A DNA stretch of 64,000 nucleotides, from assembly GCA_050084515.1 (NCBI GenBank), contig CM114273.1, forward strand, positions 12,276,001-12,340,000, in the 5' to 3' direction. Below the pieces are notes generated by a model, which ran no database searches, was not told the origin of the DNA, and worked only from the letters and a program-made list of their open reading frames with translations. This document shows positions 10,543 to 22,700 of the stretch, piece by piece; positions within the stretch are counted from its first letter, which is position 1; each line of letters begins with the position of its first letter. This DNA comes from Blasia pusilla (taxonomy: Eukaryota; Marchantiophyta; Marchantiopsida; Blasiales). The position numbers and the translations under genes were made by a program.

Positions 10543-12358
10543 ATTCTCCCTCCCTCTCTTCGGTGCCATAAATTCCACATATCACATCAACATCCTCTAG
10601 GTCCTCATCTTGCAGGTCAAAGTTATCTTCATGATTACCATCACGGTTTCTTGCATATAAGCTAGACTCACTACCATCTTCTACAACCCTTCTAGCTTCT
10701 TCTTGTCCATTCCTTTCAAAAAAATATTGCTCGTATAAGAGTGCTTGCTTGATTTTTTAGAAACACACTTGTCTCCAAACCTTGAGTTTGTGTAGATGTA
10801 CACTAAATCCTTTGCACGGTCGTTGGTCAATTTATTCCTATGCTTGTTGTGGATAAAACCATAACTACTCCAATTTTTCTCCACTGAAGAAGAATAAACC
10901 ACTTGTGCTAATTTGGACTTAGCTATAGAGCGCAATGTTGGTGCACCTTGACCATGCATGCTCCATCAATCAGAGGGGGCAAGTAAATAGAGAACTTCCT
11001 TACCAAACTCATCCACAAAAAGTTCCTGATGGTTCACAATGTTGCCCAATTCTTGCAAACAAGTATCTAGATAAGAATTAGCCTTGGTAACATTGAGGCC
11101 ATGCACCCCCTTTGCATAAAGTTTCAGATATTTTTTGAAATTTCTCATGCACTCAATGTTTGAAGTGACATCTTGAGCACTATCAAGAAGATTTTAAGGG
11201 ACAAGAATGTAGCCTATAGCATGTAACTTGTAGTGGATAAGTGTCCACCGCCTAGAAATAACATCGATCATTTCTGTAGCTCTGTACATTATCACAAAAA
11301 AACCGCGATGCCTTCCATCCACACTGCGCCATGGAGTTATAGGAAAAGAACGGGTCTCTTCCATTATCTCAAATATACAGCGATAAATACACCCTATCAT
11401 TTCTTTATAACCATCACACTCTCTCAATAGAATAATGATTGGTTGAGCTGCAACAAACAACTCCTCACCTTCTATCCAAAAATCGTGACTGGTCACAATA
11501 GTCTCAATCTCTCGTGCCTTCTCCCTTTTCGTCGTATCCCTCCCATTGAAATACTCCCTAAAAGCATTTGTGGCAACCATGGCATGGAACGCCTTCCTCA
11601 ATTCTAAGATACGTCCCAACATGATAAAGTTTGTGCAAAGCGTATGTTTGCAAGAAGGAACATTAGTTGTCTCTTCACTGGATTGATTTCCATGAATTTG
11701 ACCATCACCCAAGTTCTAGTCTTCACAAATACTACCATCAAACAAGCTTGTGAAAAAATCATGCCCATCCAAGGCTATTTACCCCTTTCTTTGCATAGTA
11801 GACCAAGAGAATGTGATACACATCCATCCCAAAGAATATGAGGAAACTTTTCTTCAATTAGTTTCCCTACTACTAGCTTATTGCTAGCATTGTCTTTCAA
11901 AAGTTACAACCCATTCTCTAGACCAATGCGCACGATAGTCCTCTCTATGTGACCTTCCAACCATTCCTCCGTTTGGGATTCCCCCTTGGTGTCTACCAAC
12001 TCAATCATGACCTCAACTTGTGGATACGAGACCATGATATTCACTAAAGACTCGCTCCTCAGATTGGTCCAAGAATTCGTGATGATCGTGGCCCCCAAAT
12101 GCAAATTATCCAATATGCCATCCACCTTTTCCTTCACCTTCCCCATATGTTCCTCAAGCAGAGTGGTGCATAATGAATTGTAACTAGGACCTAAGTAACC
12201 CTTCATCTTTGTTGTTTCCAACACTGCTTGTTTGAAAGCATCTTGCTGTACTATGTTGAATGATATTCCATATTCGTAGAAATACTTCGCCTACATGTCA
12301 TTTGCAGCGTCTATTCCTTGACGCACAGAGCGCCTCAAAACACGCACGTGAAAGTGAC

Positions 12359-12385
12359 TGAGAGAGAGAGAGAGACACACACAGA
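12359..12385. repeat. GA/CA microsatellite
   Basis: Short run of AG then AC dinucleotides followed by AGAGAAAAGG. It lies within an interrupted part of the hAT transposase remnant. Confidence 0.8.
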
Positions 12386-12515
12386 GAAAAGGAGAGACAT
12401 TGAGAGCGGGACACAGAGAGAAGAGGAGGAGGAGGAGAGGCAATGCAATAAAAAAGGAGAGTGAGCGATCGTCGCGTTGCAATTGGAGCGCAGCTGAAAG
12501 AATCTCTCAGATCGA

Positions 12516-12620
12516 GGCCGATTTGAGGGACTAGTAGTTCTGGGAAGAAGCAAGAGGATCTGAAAGAATCTCTCAGATCCGCTTGCTTCTTCCCAGAACT
12601 ACTAGTCCCTCGAATCGGCC
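12516..12620. repeat. Large hairpin with 39-bp arms inside the hAT remnant
   Basis: Arms 12516-12554 and 12582-12620 are inverted copies differing at one position (TTGAGG versus TCGAGG, a CpG-type C/T difference). The loop (12555-12581) contains its own inverted pair GGATCTGA/TCAGATCC. The 18-mer GAAAGAATCTCTCAGATC occurs both before the left arm (about 12497) and in the loop. This is an inverted duplication of local sequence. If transcribed it would form a long stem-loop, but no promoter is evident. Confidence 0.85.
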
Positions 12621-13545
12621 CAACAACTCCTCTGCGTTCCTCAAGACTATAATACGATGGCATGCTCGCAACCCTATGAACATTTGACACAACTTAAACA
12701 CTATTTCTTGTCTGTTGCAAACCTATTTGTAATGGCGTCGTCTCCTTCACTTCACTCAAGGGTCTCGCTTCCCTTCTTTGTATATTTCCCAAAAGTACCC
12801 TATTTCGGAGATCCCATTGGATACTAGGAGGGACCTTCATATATAATTTGGCATGATTCCCATCCTTTGTCTTTCGTCTCTCTCGTGTAAAATGCTCCAC
12901 CATCCGCATGCTATAATAGGTTTTCATAGAATAGGAACAATACTTGCACTGCCATCCGCTTGATGTTTCACCTTCCATTTGTACTTCTTCCCAATGTTCC
13001 TTCACAATCTGTTGGAGTTCTCTAGCTTTGGTCATGACTATAGGCAGACACTAATCCCATCCAAAAATATTCGGATAATTCATAATAATTTATAATGTTT
13101 ATAGTAGGATATATCGACCAGTAAAATGTATGCAAATTACACCAAATATTATCCGTGAATGCTCCAATAACAAACTTGGAACACTCACTATGAACAAGAA
13201 AGATCAATATGCTAACCTAGATAATCAAGATACTTTAAATTATCAGGGTTATCCAGTGGCAAAACATATTTTCACTTATCAAGTTCAACTATCTATGGAG
13301 AAAAAAACTTCCACAAAAGAATATATAGAGAGAGAGACATGAAGGGAGGAATGAAATTATAAGGGTATATAAAAAATGAGCAAGTTTATATAGGGGAGGA
13401 TGCAAGGAAGAGAATGAACCCTTCTAACTCTCGAAATCATCTATCCCCACTTACAATTTATTACTAATCTATCTCTACTAATCACCATTTAGTGATTTTG
13501 TTCTCCTATGAGATTCCTTTTTGACCTATCCTAACTTCTTTATCT

Positions 13546-13905
13546 ACTCTAATTTCCAACTAACCTATTTTCCAATAAAGCTATCCTATTCAATTCTATT
13601 TTAACATTCTCCTTCCTCTCTCCACCAATACTATCCTTATTTCTTCAATTACTCTAATTTCCAACTAACCTATTTTCCAATAAAGCTATCCTATTCAATT
13701 CTATTTTAACATTCTCCTTCCTCTCTCCACCAATACTATCCTTATTTCTTCAATTACTCTAATTTCCAACTAACCTATTTTCCAATACAACTATCCTATT
13801 CAGTTATATTCTAACATTCTATTTTCTCTCTCCACCAATCCTATCCTTATTTCTTCAATTACTCTCATTTCTAACTAACCTATTCTCTACTACAACAATC
13901 CTACT
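13546..13905. repeat. 105-bp tandem repeat, about 3.4 copies
   Basis: Units start with ACTCTAATTTCCAACTAACC at 13546, 13651 and 13756, with a diverged fourth start at 13861. The exact 105-bp period and near identity of the first two copies indicate a recent local duplication. Non-coding, pyrimidine-rich. Confidence 0.9.
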
Positions 13906-14104
13906 CCAACCCCTCAAGCCGTCAAGCAGTTGGGAGGCCAAAATCGATGCAAGCAGGGATTGAACGAGTATGCGGGCTATGAGTCCTCATCACACCCATA
14001 TTGAGCCCGCGTGTTGTCTACATCAAGCCTGACTGGCTCATACCAGCCCATACAAGGCTTGCACTGGCCTATGGAGCGCAATCTCTAAGGTCCACAGTTG
14101 GCCC

Positions 14105-14424
14105 CAAGGTTGCATGTGGACAAAGTCCGTGTCCGTGGACATGTCCATGTTTGTGGACTTATGTCCATCCTATGGAAGGACTTGTCCATATATATGGGCC
14201 CCATCTTTCCCTTCTTTCTCATTCCCCTTACTTGCCTTCGTAGTTCCATACTCCCCCATTTCTTCCTCCCTCCTCCTTCATTGCTCTTCTCATCCTTGCC
14301 TTGCCTTCCATCATGGACTAAAAGCATGGGTCCCATGTCTTGGAACCCATGTCCGTGCACATGTCCAGACTTGTCCGTCCATGTCCATCCTAAGGAAGGA
14401 CTTGTCCATTTTTGTGCAACCATG
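14105..14424 (+). mobile_element. Non-autonomous hAT-like TIR element, C-rich core, copy 2
   Basis: 320 bp from CAAGGTTGCA (14105) to TGCAACCATG (ending 14424), flanked by a perfect 8-bp target duplication GTTGGCCC (14097-14104 and 14425-14432). The inner sequence closely matches the 10213-10542 copy (GGGCCCCATCTTTCCCTTCT, CTTACTTGCCTTCG, CCATCATGGACTAAAAG). The surrounding DNA (13970-14104 and 14433-14520) has the GCCCGC/GGGCT-rich character of the larger family members, so this copy probably sits inside an older, eroded one. An 8-bp duplication plus short TIR is the hAT hallmark. No coding capacity. Confidence 0.88.
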
Positions 14425-14524
14425 GTTGGCCCGTGCAGGCTATGAGTCCGCCCTCTACGAGCCCTGCAGGCCCTAGAGTCCATGCTCCACGAGCCTACTA
14501 CGGGCTAGTGCGGGCTAGTTAAAA

Positions 14525-17085
14525 TTGTTAATTGAGACTTTTGAGAAAAGAAATAAAGATAGTCTATATCCATGGAGTATGAGTATGCTGATTTTTTAAC
14601 TTTTACTTTAAGGGAAGAGAATTCCACATAGAAAAGCAAAGAGAAAGGAGGGGAGGGGGGGAGGGCAGGAATGGGAAGAAGATTTTCATGAAACCATATT
14701 GGAAGTTATTGAGAGATCTAAATAGTTTAGATTAGATAAACCTTTAAAACAAATCCAAAGTCATATTGCCATGGAGTAGTAGAAGAGTATTAGTGGCTCC
14801 AATGATAACTCAAAGAATTACTTCTTTGATCCACTTAGTATTAGTCAAATTTCACTAAAATTTTACTCCCAATAGGATTTTTTGTAAAAATTCTTCATGT
14901 TGATATTGAAAGCCATTAAACTCTTATTCTAGTATTTGTGGAAAGGTATTTCAATGTCTTGCATGGATGGGGATATCTCTTCCTTCACATCATATCTTTT
15001 TACAAAATATTGGATGATTTTTCTCACAAATTATTTTCATACATATAATTATAGAGATTTAAAAGTGATGACTATATCAATCTCTAGGAATAATAAATTC
15101 CCAACCTTTTCTTTATGGCCCCTACTTCTAGGCCTTATTATGTTGTTCTTTTTCTTTTGTTGCCACATATCATCATATCATGGCCATCTCTAGATGCTAA
15201 CTTAACTCAAGCTACAAAGGTCTCATAATGCAAGTTATTCCCTTGAGCTTGCTCAATCGTAGGATTGAATGGAGATGTGAGCTAATTTCAATAAATTTGA
15301 ACTCTCTTTGGAGTCTTTTTGATTTTTCTACTCTTTCCATTCCATGTTTAATTTAGGATTTTCTATTTTTCTACTCTCTCCACACCATGTTAGTATTCTT
15401 TTATCCGATTACTCTCTCCACTTCACTTCCACTTCGTGCTAGCATCTTCTTTTTGGTTCTAGTCTGATCTTATTAATTTCCCTCCCTATCAAACCATGTT
15501 TTAAAAACCAAAAACTAGGGTTGTATATTGATTCTTACTATTTGTATAAAAAGTTTATGATTATTTTGGTGTGAAATGTTGTTAAAAATAACCAAACCAA
15601 TTGAGTCATAATTCTAGTTTTTTTGGTATACAAGGCATCCATTTTTTAGTCATACAAACTATAATTCTCTTCTAGTTATTTGAGACCTTAAGTTTTGCCA
15701 TATGATATTTTGTGTGTGTGAGGTTTCCAATTTTATGATTTATATGGATAAGACAATGATATAATATAAGCTGCATAATGTTTTATGCAACTTAGACTAT
15801 ACTCTGCAATATAGTATCCTCTCTTTATCCCTCATTTTCCAACCTCACTTCCTCCCTTCCACAATTCCATTATTGTCTATTTCCATCCCTCCACAAAAAC
15901 TAGGGATGACTTTGGTTCTCTTTCTCTCTACTCCCCAATGTCCCATCCCTTGCTTATAGAGGGATGGGGAGAGGGTACCCCAAGCCTTCACTTTCCTAAT
16001 GAAGTGAGGATTCCCTATAGAAGGTAGGAGGAAGGTCTACCCACCCCCTCCCCCCTTCTTGAATCCCGTTCCTCCTCTTTGGCTATCTCCATCTTCGACT
16101 TCTTTATCTTATCTCATATGTAGATTTGAAAATTATTCCTTCTCTCTCCTACCCTCTCATGTTGGAGTTGAACACGTTAAAAAATTTCTTCACAAAACAC
16201 TTCTTGAAAATTTACATTTTTCTCTCTTGCCCTCTATTACGAAAAACAAAAATTTAATAAATTCAAAATTGAAAAACCCTCTCTAAGATTATGAGAAATT
16301 ATTCTTTTTTTACTAACCCTGTCTTGAAAATTTATTCATTTATTTATTTCTTCTCCACTTCTCATTGATTGAAAATTAAGGGATTTGTGTTCTTCTCCTC
16401 TTCATTAATTCTAAATAATCTTTATGCTTTTCAAATTGAATTACACTACCAAAGCTAACGAAATGTTTTTACCAATAATAAAATAATGAAATATTTTATA
16501 AATGAAATACGAATTGAAACCATATTCCCGGGAGTTTTTTTCACGAGAACCGGTAAATTTAGATTTCCAACCGACTTTTCAGAAACGTTTACAAAGAAAT
16601 CGCCCCTAAAAGGAAAAGAAATGGCGATTAGCTCCTTCTTCCTTCACCAAGAGAAGAAGATGCACTTAGATAAAAGCCAGTGATGGAAAACCTATCGGAA
16701 GTACAAAAGAGGGGGACTCAAAGAGTCAAAACCTGAAAGACACAACAAGACCAGAAGAGGAAGAAGGAGGCATTCCCCCCTAACATGCCAGCTTTTTTCT
16801 ACGAGTTTGGATTGAATCAGAATTTTTCTACTCGTAACCCTGGATCTCCCCGTTCACTGATTGAAACAACTTTTTGATATATATAAATATACAGAAATTA
16901 AAAACCTTATAATTTTTTCATCGTTTTAATAATCGTAATCCAGCCTAGGGTTAGCATTATTAGTTGACAAGTGGGGCTGGTGCCAGTATCATTTAATACT
17001 AGTACGCTGTCCGTGCACTGGACCATGGAATTTACATCATTCCACTGCTTTAACTATATTCCTACTTAACTTTACCTTTAGTATG
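14525..17085. other. AT-rich sequence without recognised genes
   Basis: Includes pyrimidine-rich stretches at 15800-16400. Open frames here are short and show no motif I recognise. No terminal repeats found. Confidence 0.5.
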
Positions 17086-17090
17086 TAAAA

Positions 17091-17102
17091 GGACACGTGT
17101 CC
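17091..17102. promoter_or_regulatory. G-box/ABRE-type palindrome GGACACGTGTCC
   Basis: A perfect 12-bp palindrome centred on CACGTG, the core bound by plant bZIP and bHLH factors, with ACATGTGTC about 20 bp downstream. It sits at the edge where the CG-rich unique region begins. No gene could be assigned to it, so regulatory function is inferred from motif alone. Confidence 0.3.
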
Positions 17103-19427
17103 GTGAAGAACATGTGTCAACCTCACGAAGAGGGATTTAGATATGCTCTACATTAAGTTCACGTTATTGGTTGGATTTAGTGATGAAACTCTTTCCTTGC
17201 TTTTCCAGGGCCTTGAATGAATGCCTGAACATATTGACGTCGAACCCTGCGCTTGGCTCCCCGAGTCCCCCCGAGTCCCCCCATTCAGCTCCTGCTGAAT
17301 ATGCTTATCAACTCCAACTCTGTAACACGCGTCGGCCGATCGACCGTCATGCTATATCCATTGCAGCACGTCGAGAGTCGAGAGAGCGCATATGTATGTT
17401 CGTTCCGAGATCTAGACATAGTCCAGATTCGAGATCTAAATCTAGGCTCATCTAGCAAGCCGAGAGACTCAGTGAGGGATCCGTCAAGAGCGGACATCGC
17501 ACACACCAAACTTACTCCGCGGGCGTACTAGTCGAAGGTACTATGACAAACAGTAATCATGAATGATCGGCTGGTCAATATGGAATTTAGAATCTTGTGC
17601 GGAGATCATCTACAGAGCCTGGGGAATATAACCTTGTTTCACCTGGCGCGAAAAGATATGCATGTACAGTAGCCGGAAGGCGTCTATTCGTAGTAACATT
17701 GCTTTCTTCTCGCGAAAGCAAAAGCAAATGACATCAAGCGAGTGCACCGGTATCAAACGTCCTTGAGAATTTCACCACTCGCCAGCCCAGCGCTCGGCCA
17801 GACAGCGAGTGCAGAGGACGTGCAAAGTGGCCTGTACTCGTAGCAACTTGATTTCTGAACTTAGGCATGATTCTTTTTCTCCCTTGAGATTACCTAGGTT
17901 GGAAGAGATGATACCGACGATGCGTAGAGTAAATGTACGCAGAGCTATGTCCAGGCCGAACACTTTTGGAGCCGAGGGTCGTGGAGGTGATTGATCGCCA
18001 TCAGGCAAAGATCTAGAGAAGACGACATCGTGCGGCATCCTTGTAGGACGATTGCATGCGCAATTAAGCTAGCTCAGGCCAGGCCAGCAGCAGCCAGCCG
18101 GGCATCCGGGACCCTCCTCCCTCCCGCCCACCCTCCCCCCCCCCCCGCACCCCCAGGCGAGCTAGGCCCTATAGACATGATCTCTTGGAAAGTCCTTACA
18201 GTTCGCCTTACAGCGAGAATTCTTTCTTTTTCCGCGCTGACGTCCACACTCGCGTGGGTCACACGTGCGTACTGTTCTCTCATTCGTGTTCGCATCATCA
18301 GTCACATCTTGTCCTTACAAAATCGAAATGTTCACGACCTCAGATTTGGGGTGACGCGGTCGGCTACACACCGCCGCTTTCCCTCCGAGATGTCGAGAAT
18401 TTACAATTTCAGCAATTCAGATAAGGCCGTGGACAGCTACACACACAATCCCAGTAGCCAATCGGCTTTCTTAGAATTTATCGGGAAAGAGTGAAAGGGA
18501 AATAAAAAAACTTTCCCGATCGCAACTTCGCGTAGATTGGATGGTCCAGACAGAAAATTTCCCGTTCGGATCTCGAAGGAAAAGTTCCTCCAACACGTCA
18601 GTGATATCCGAGTAGAAATTTCGGACTTCAAAAGTTACTTACCTCCCTAGCTGAGCTTTGCCTCCGTTTCTAGCTTTCCAATCCGGAGATTTCACTTGGG
18701 ATTGATGATAGTCAAACCTCCTAATTTTGATTCTGTTTACTCGTTGGAGGATCGGGTCCGGACAGTGGACCGCCGGACACTGTGTGCATCGGAGGTTGAG
18801 CTTCCTCCAATATCAATACCGGACCCGAAGCCTATATTTGCGTCGTGGCCTAGGCTGCTCTGACACAAATTCACGCAAATTCATGTTTTGTAGAATCTGC
18901 TCCCAAGGCAATACAGACAGTTAGGCTCTCCTATTTATATACGATTGATCGCGGAGAAAGTGGAATCGACGTCTAATACACTTTCGTGGAAACTTAGAAT
19001 TCGAAAACGATTGGACATCCATGTCGCGGAGATCAAGTGGGCATACCCCACATGACGTCGGATTCTCGGCACCGAGGATTTCGAAATTACCACGCACGCG
19101 TAGGAAGTCTCAGGGACTGTTCTTGACCCCGATGATTTCCGTTGTTGACTTACTGTTCTTAAGTTGACACTTCTAGGTGGATCTGGGAAAACTACGCTCC
19201 AACCTGCGGAGCGAAACAAGCAAGATGGGTGGATGAAGCATCTGGAAGGTAAAATTCTTCTCAGCTGCCTCGTGTATACACGTATTGGATCGGAATGACA
19301 AACTTCTGACCGCTAATTTTGTATGCTGAAAATGATTCTTCAGTGGATAACATAAGTTAATAACGTTCTGGATGTGCACATAGGTCCGGATCCTGAAGAA
19401 AAAAAAATTTGCGCTCGGAATCCTCCA

Positions 19428-19438
19428 TATATAAATAG
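19428..19438 (+). promoter_or_regulatory. Strong TATA box (TATAAATAG)
   Basis: ATATATAAATAG is followed about 25-30 bp later by a pyrimidine-rich CTTCTACATCTTCACA, a typical plant initiation context. No convincing protein follows: the first ATG downstream (around 19516) opens only a very short frame. If real, it may drive a non-coding transcript. Confidence 0.35.
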
Positions 19439-19742
19439 ATCGGCATTCTTCTACATCTTCACAGTGAGAGAGGTGTCTCGACTTGTACACTCAGAACTGC
19501 GGAGATTTGAGAACACATGTCTGTATCTAGAGCTCTATAGATGTTCTGTCACTCCGCTTTCTCTATTTATCATGAAATCATGCCTATGAATGCTTCGGTC
19601 TTGAAGTCCGTGAGCTTCTTTGTAGCACCACCTGATGTCTTGGATGGCGGTAGGCTGGGGAGAGGGAGGCCTCGATTAAGAGAGTTCTCTGAATCCATTC
19701 TCTGTAGCTAGATAGATATCTATCTTGTTTGTCGATGGTCAT

Positions 19743-19776
19743 GATGCATGCACGCACGCGCGTGCGTGCGCGTGTC
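19743..19776. repeat. Alternating purine-pyrimidine tract with 20-bp palindrome
   Basis: GCACGCACGCGCGTGCGTGC at 19750-19769 is a perfect palindrome within a longer alternating (CA/CG)n tract. Such tracts can adopt Z-DNA or cruciform structure. No function is implied. Confidence 0.8.
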
Positions 19777-22700
19777 TGCTCCGGTGCACGCGAATGTTGA
19801 ATGATGATCATGTGGATGAAGTCGGTACGTGCGGGTAGCATCAGCTGAAATCTTTGGGGACCTGCTGGAGTTTATCCTTACGATCAATCCACAGACTTTC
19901 AAATTCGGTTTTGCAAATGATCACGTAAAGAGGGCTCGGTAAACACGACGTAGATGCCCTTCCGCAATTTATCGCTGAATTGGAGCGTGGCAACGGATTC
20001 GAGTACATAGGGCAGGTTCTCGTCTTCAGTTCTGGCCAGCTTCACACCGAGATTGTGCAACGACTTTCTCTTTCTCACCCCGGGTACTTTAATTCTGAAA
20101 TCAATCAGATTCTTTACATATATGGATTCGAGTTATGACGGATGTAGCTCAACCTTGCGCTAGCGCTATGACATCTTATTTCGATGATACGTACATACGG
20201 TGATCTTTTCTAGAGCTCTGGAGCGTAGACCTGCTTCTTATAGGTACAATGCATGCATAGATTTACGTGCTGATGGAACTTAGATGCAGGGCTTCTGTGA
20301 CGTCAAACCTCACATCTGTAGGTCTACGTATAATATCTGAACGTTGTTAGAAACACATAGATTCATTACACTGATTCTTCTTCAATCCCCTCCAAATTTT
20401 AATCGATGTAATTTTGGCGAGATAGATTCTTACGATTTGAGTCGTGGCTCACGAGGTGGAACCCTCTAGCTTTTTCCTACTCCCAGTTAACGTGGCAAGG
20501 CAGTAATTTTCAGTGTAGAACTTGTTCAAACGATCTTCAGATCGTGTAAGATTACATACGTGTACTTGTTCTTAGCCTAGTTCTTCATGATCAGCAAATG
20601 TCGATTGCCGTCTTGAACTAAACTTCTCGAATGCGGTGCGCAGATCCTAAGTCGAAGCCGCCCGGGGTGTACGCTTCGCTAGGTATTGACTTCATTCAGA
20701 ACCGCAATTCAATATGGAAGTCCAGATTGAAATTACTCGCTGCTACCCGTAAGCTCGCATAGACGTACATGTCAAAATAGAATCTATCGTGTTGCGAGTC
20801 TTACAAACAGCTATATTTGAAGGCGACATGGTTATCCTTGAATGAATTTATGTTAACACGCGAATCCCGTCGTGGATATACGTATAGATTATCGTTTTTC
20901 CAGTTACAGTGTGTCGTGTACATGCATGATAGTATGATCTGTGTATATCTTGTCCAGATCATTTTGCTTACGAAATTAAATTTCATATGTACTGAACATT
21001 AGGGAACTGGTCAAGAGATCCGGTCCAGAATATCAATAAATCCGTAGTCGTGGGAACCGTGCAAATGTCAGAAGGCATTTCGTGTAATTTCATGTTAAAT
21101 TTCATGTATCGCGGCAGTGCGAATTCAGCGTCCTCATAGGTGCTTCGACGTGCGGGTATGGAAGCGCGTCCGCATCCAGGTAAGATCGACGGTATTTCAC
21201 TTCATTTGAGCCAGGATATTAATATGAGGCCGATGCATATGGCCCACGCTTGCTGTGCGCATGCGTACTAGAATAGCCAGTGCTTGGATGATGATGAGGT
21301 CGCGGTTATATCCAGACCTATAATATGCTATGTCAGCAGACAGGAGTCTGAGTTTGCTTTCATGACGTTTTTCTATTATCAATTACCAACGTTCATGCAT
21401 CAATGATGCCTGACTTCGCATGATCCGAACGTTGTGATTAAGCCTATCGTCAGCGGCTTCCGGACAAGACGTGAATTCGAAATGATCGAGTTCAGGAAAC
21501 TACTCCTTCGTCCGTAGCTACGTACGGTTGAATCCTGTGTATCATGATATCATCTGCCAACTCGAAGTGCGCACCGCCAGCTCAATGTCATCGGAATCTC
21601 GTGGGGAGTTCTTATTCAACGGAGGTGCTCACAACAGTGTTTCTCATTTTTTATTTTTTTAACACTGCTGTCCTGGTGAAAACCACCGGGAGCTTCAGGT
21701 CGCGCAGGTATGAGCGAGGAATGTTTCACCTGATTCTCAGGAAAGACGTTTACCTCACTCCGAAAACACCAAACTTCTAGTAGGGGTTTTTAATTTTGGA
21801 AGTCTCAAGAAATTTTCCTTGTAAATCACACTGGAGGGTTCGGTTCAAATTTGGATGCTCTTATTTTCAAGCCATCGTTGCGTACTTTGTCACGTGAACT
21901 TACTTCGCATTTCTTGCTGTGGATATCGAGAGAATTCTTTTGGTGACGATTAACATTTCGATCACGTTCTACTTGGCAGGTTGAGACGTAATGTTTGCGG
22001 AAGTCTGGCTCACTAACAAAAATGCAATGCGGTGGAAAATGCGAGAATCAAGCATTTCATGGAGTCAAATATAGAATTACCGATTCGATTGCGTTCGGAC
22101 TACTCCGTCAGTCAGCATCATCTAAAATGCGTGAACGTCTAGGAACTTTTTTGAGCAATCGATCTCCGCACCATCTATGCACGTGTATATATTTGACCCG
22201 TTGGCGGGTAAGTTCTGAAATCTGATCCCACAGAAGCTATAGTAGCTGCGGAACTCCTTGTTAAATACTCTTTTACTGGTAACATGCCTTTCTAAGGACA
22301 TTCCGCCATGGAATTCGAGGCGATCTCCATGCGTTAGCAGCACCTGCGAGTTGCAAGGTCTTCATCGATATCGAGGGTTTCTGTACTTCATATCTAATAT
22401 CGGTGGACATGTTCTGGTAGCTCGAGTGTGTTTGATATCCTCAATCGGATTCATCAAGCATTCCAGTAGCAGGAAGAAGTTCCAAGATTTCAGACAACGT
22501 GAGCAATGAATTTGGAGGTCGACATGACTTGCTTAAAATACTCTCATGCGATCTTGGGAATGAGTCCCAGGTTTGGGAAACTACTCCTCCATGGTAAGCA
22601 TGCGCGATTGGAGATTACAAGTGAGTGAGCCGACTGTGAGCGGCGGATCTCTGTGATACGTGATTTCTTAATTATATGCCATCCATTGTGCGGAATTGTT

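Larger units (their letters stand above)
9743..13035 (-). pseudogene. hAT-superfamily transposase (BED finger, DUF659 type), decayed
   Basis: Reading the minus strand from 13035, the pieces follow the order of a plant hAT transposase. 13035-12694 has a BED-type zinc finger region (WQCKYCSYSMK, then VEHFTRE and KVPP). 12280-11904 has the DUF659/RNase-H-like part (YFYEYGISFNIVQQDAF, GATIITNSWTNLRSESLVNIMV). 11712-11194 continues (MLGRILELRKAFHAMVATN, REYFNGRDTT). 10960-10680 is the hAT dimerisation region (TLRSIAKSKLAQVVYSSS, EKNWSSYGFIHNKHRNKL, LVYIYTNSR). An acidic tail continues to 9743. Stops and at least three frame changes break it, for example the stop just before AKYFYEYG near 12290. 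A 39-bp-arm hairpin lies in the N-terminal half and a small inverted-repeat element interrupts the tail at 10213-10542. It once cut and pasted hAT DNA; it is now non-functional. Confidence 0.85.

Noticed and set aside
10087-10665. 192-codon plus-strand open frame
   Set aside because: It spans the TIR element at 10213-10542 and the antisense of the hAT tail. Pro/Ser/Leu low complexity, no motif.
12298-12690. 130-codon minus-strand frame with Ser/Leu repeats
   Set aside because: Built from the GA microsatellite and the hairpin arms; it interrupts the hAT transposase and is not a separate gene.
14001-14483. Overlapping open frames of 80-132 codons on both strands
   Set aside because: All derive from the C-rich TIR element and its GCCCGC-like flank; the same frames recur with the element elsewhere.
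17991-18494. 167-codon plus-strand open frame
   Set aside because: Contains a proline run from a poly-C tract, no recognisable domain, and an equally open antisense frame. Not supported as a gene.
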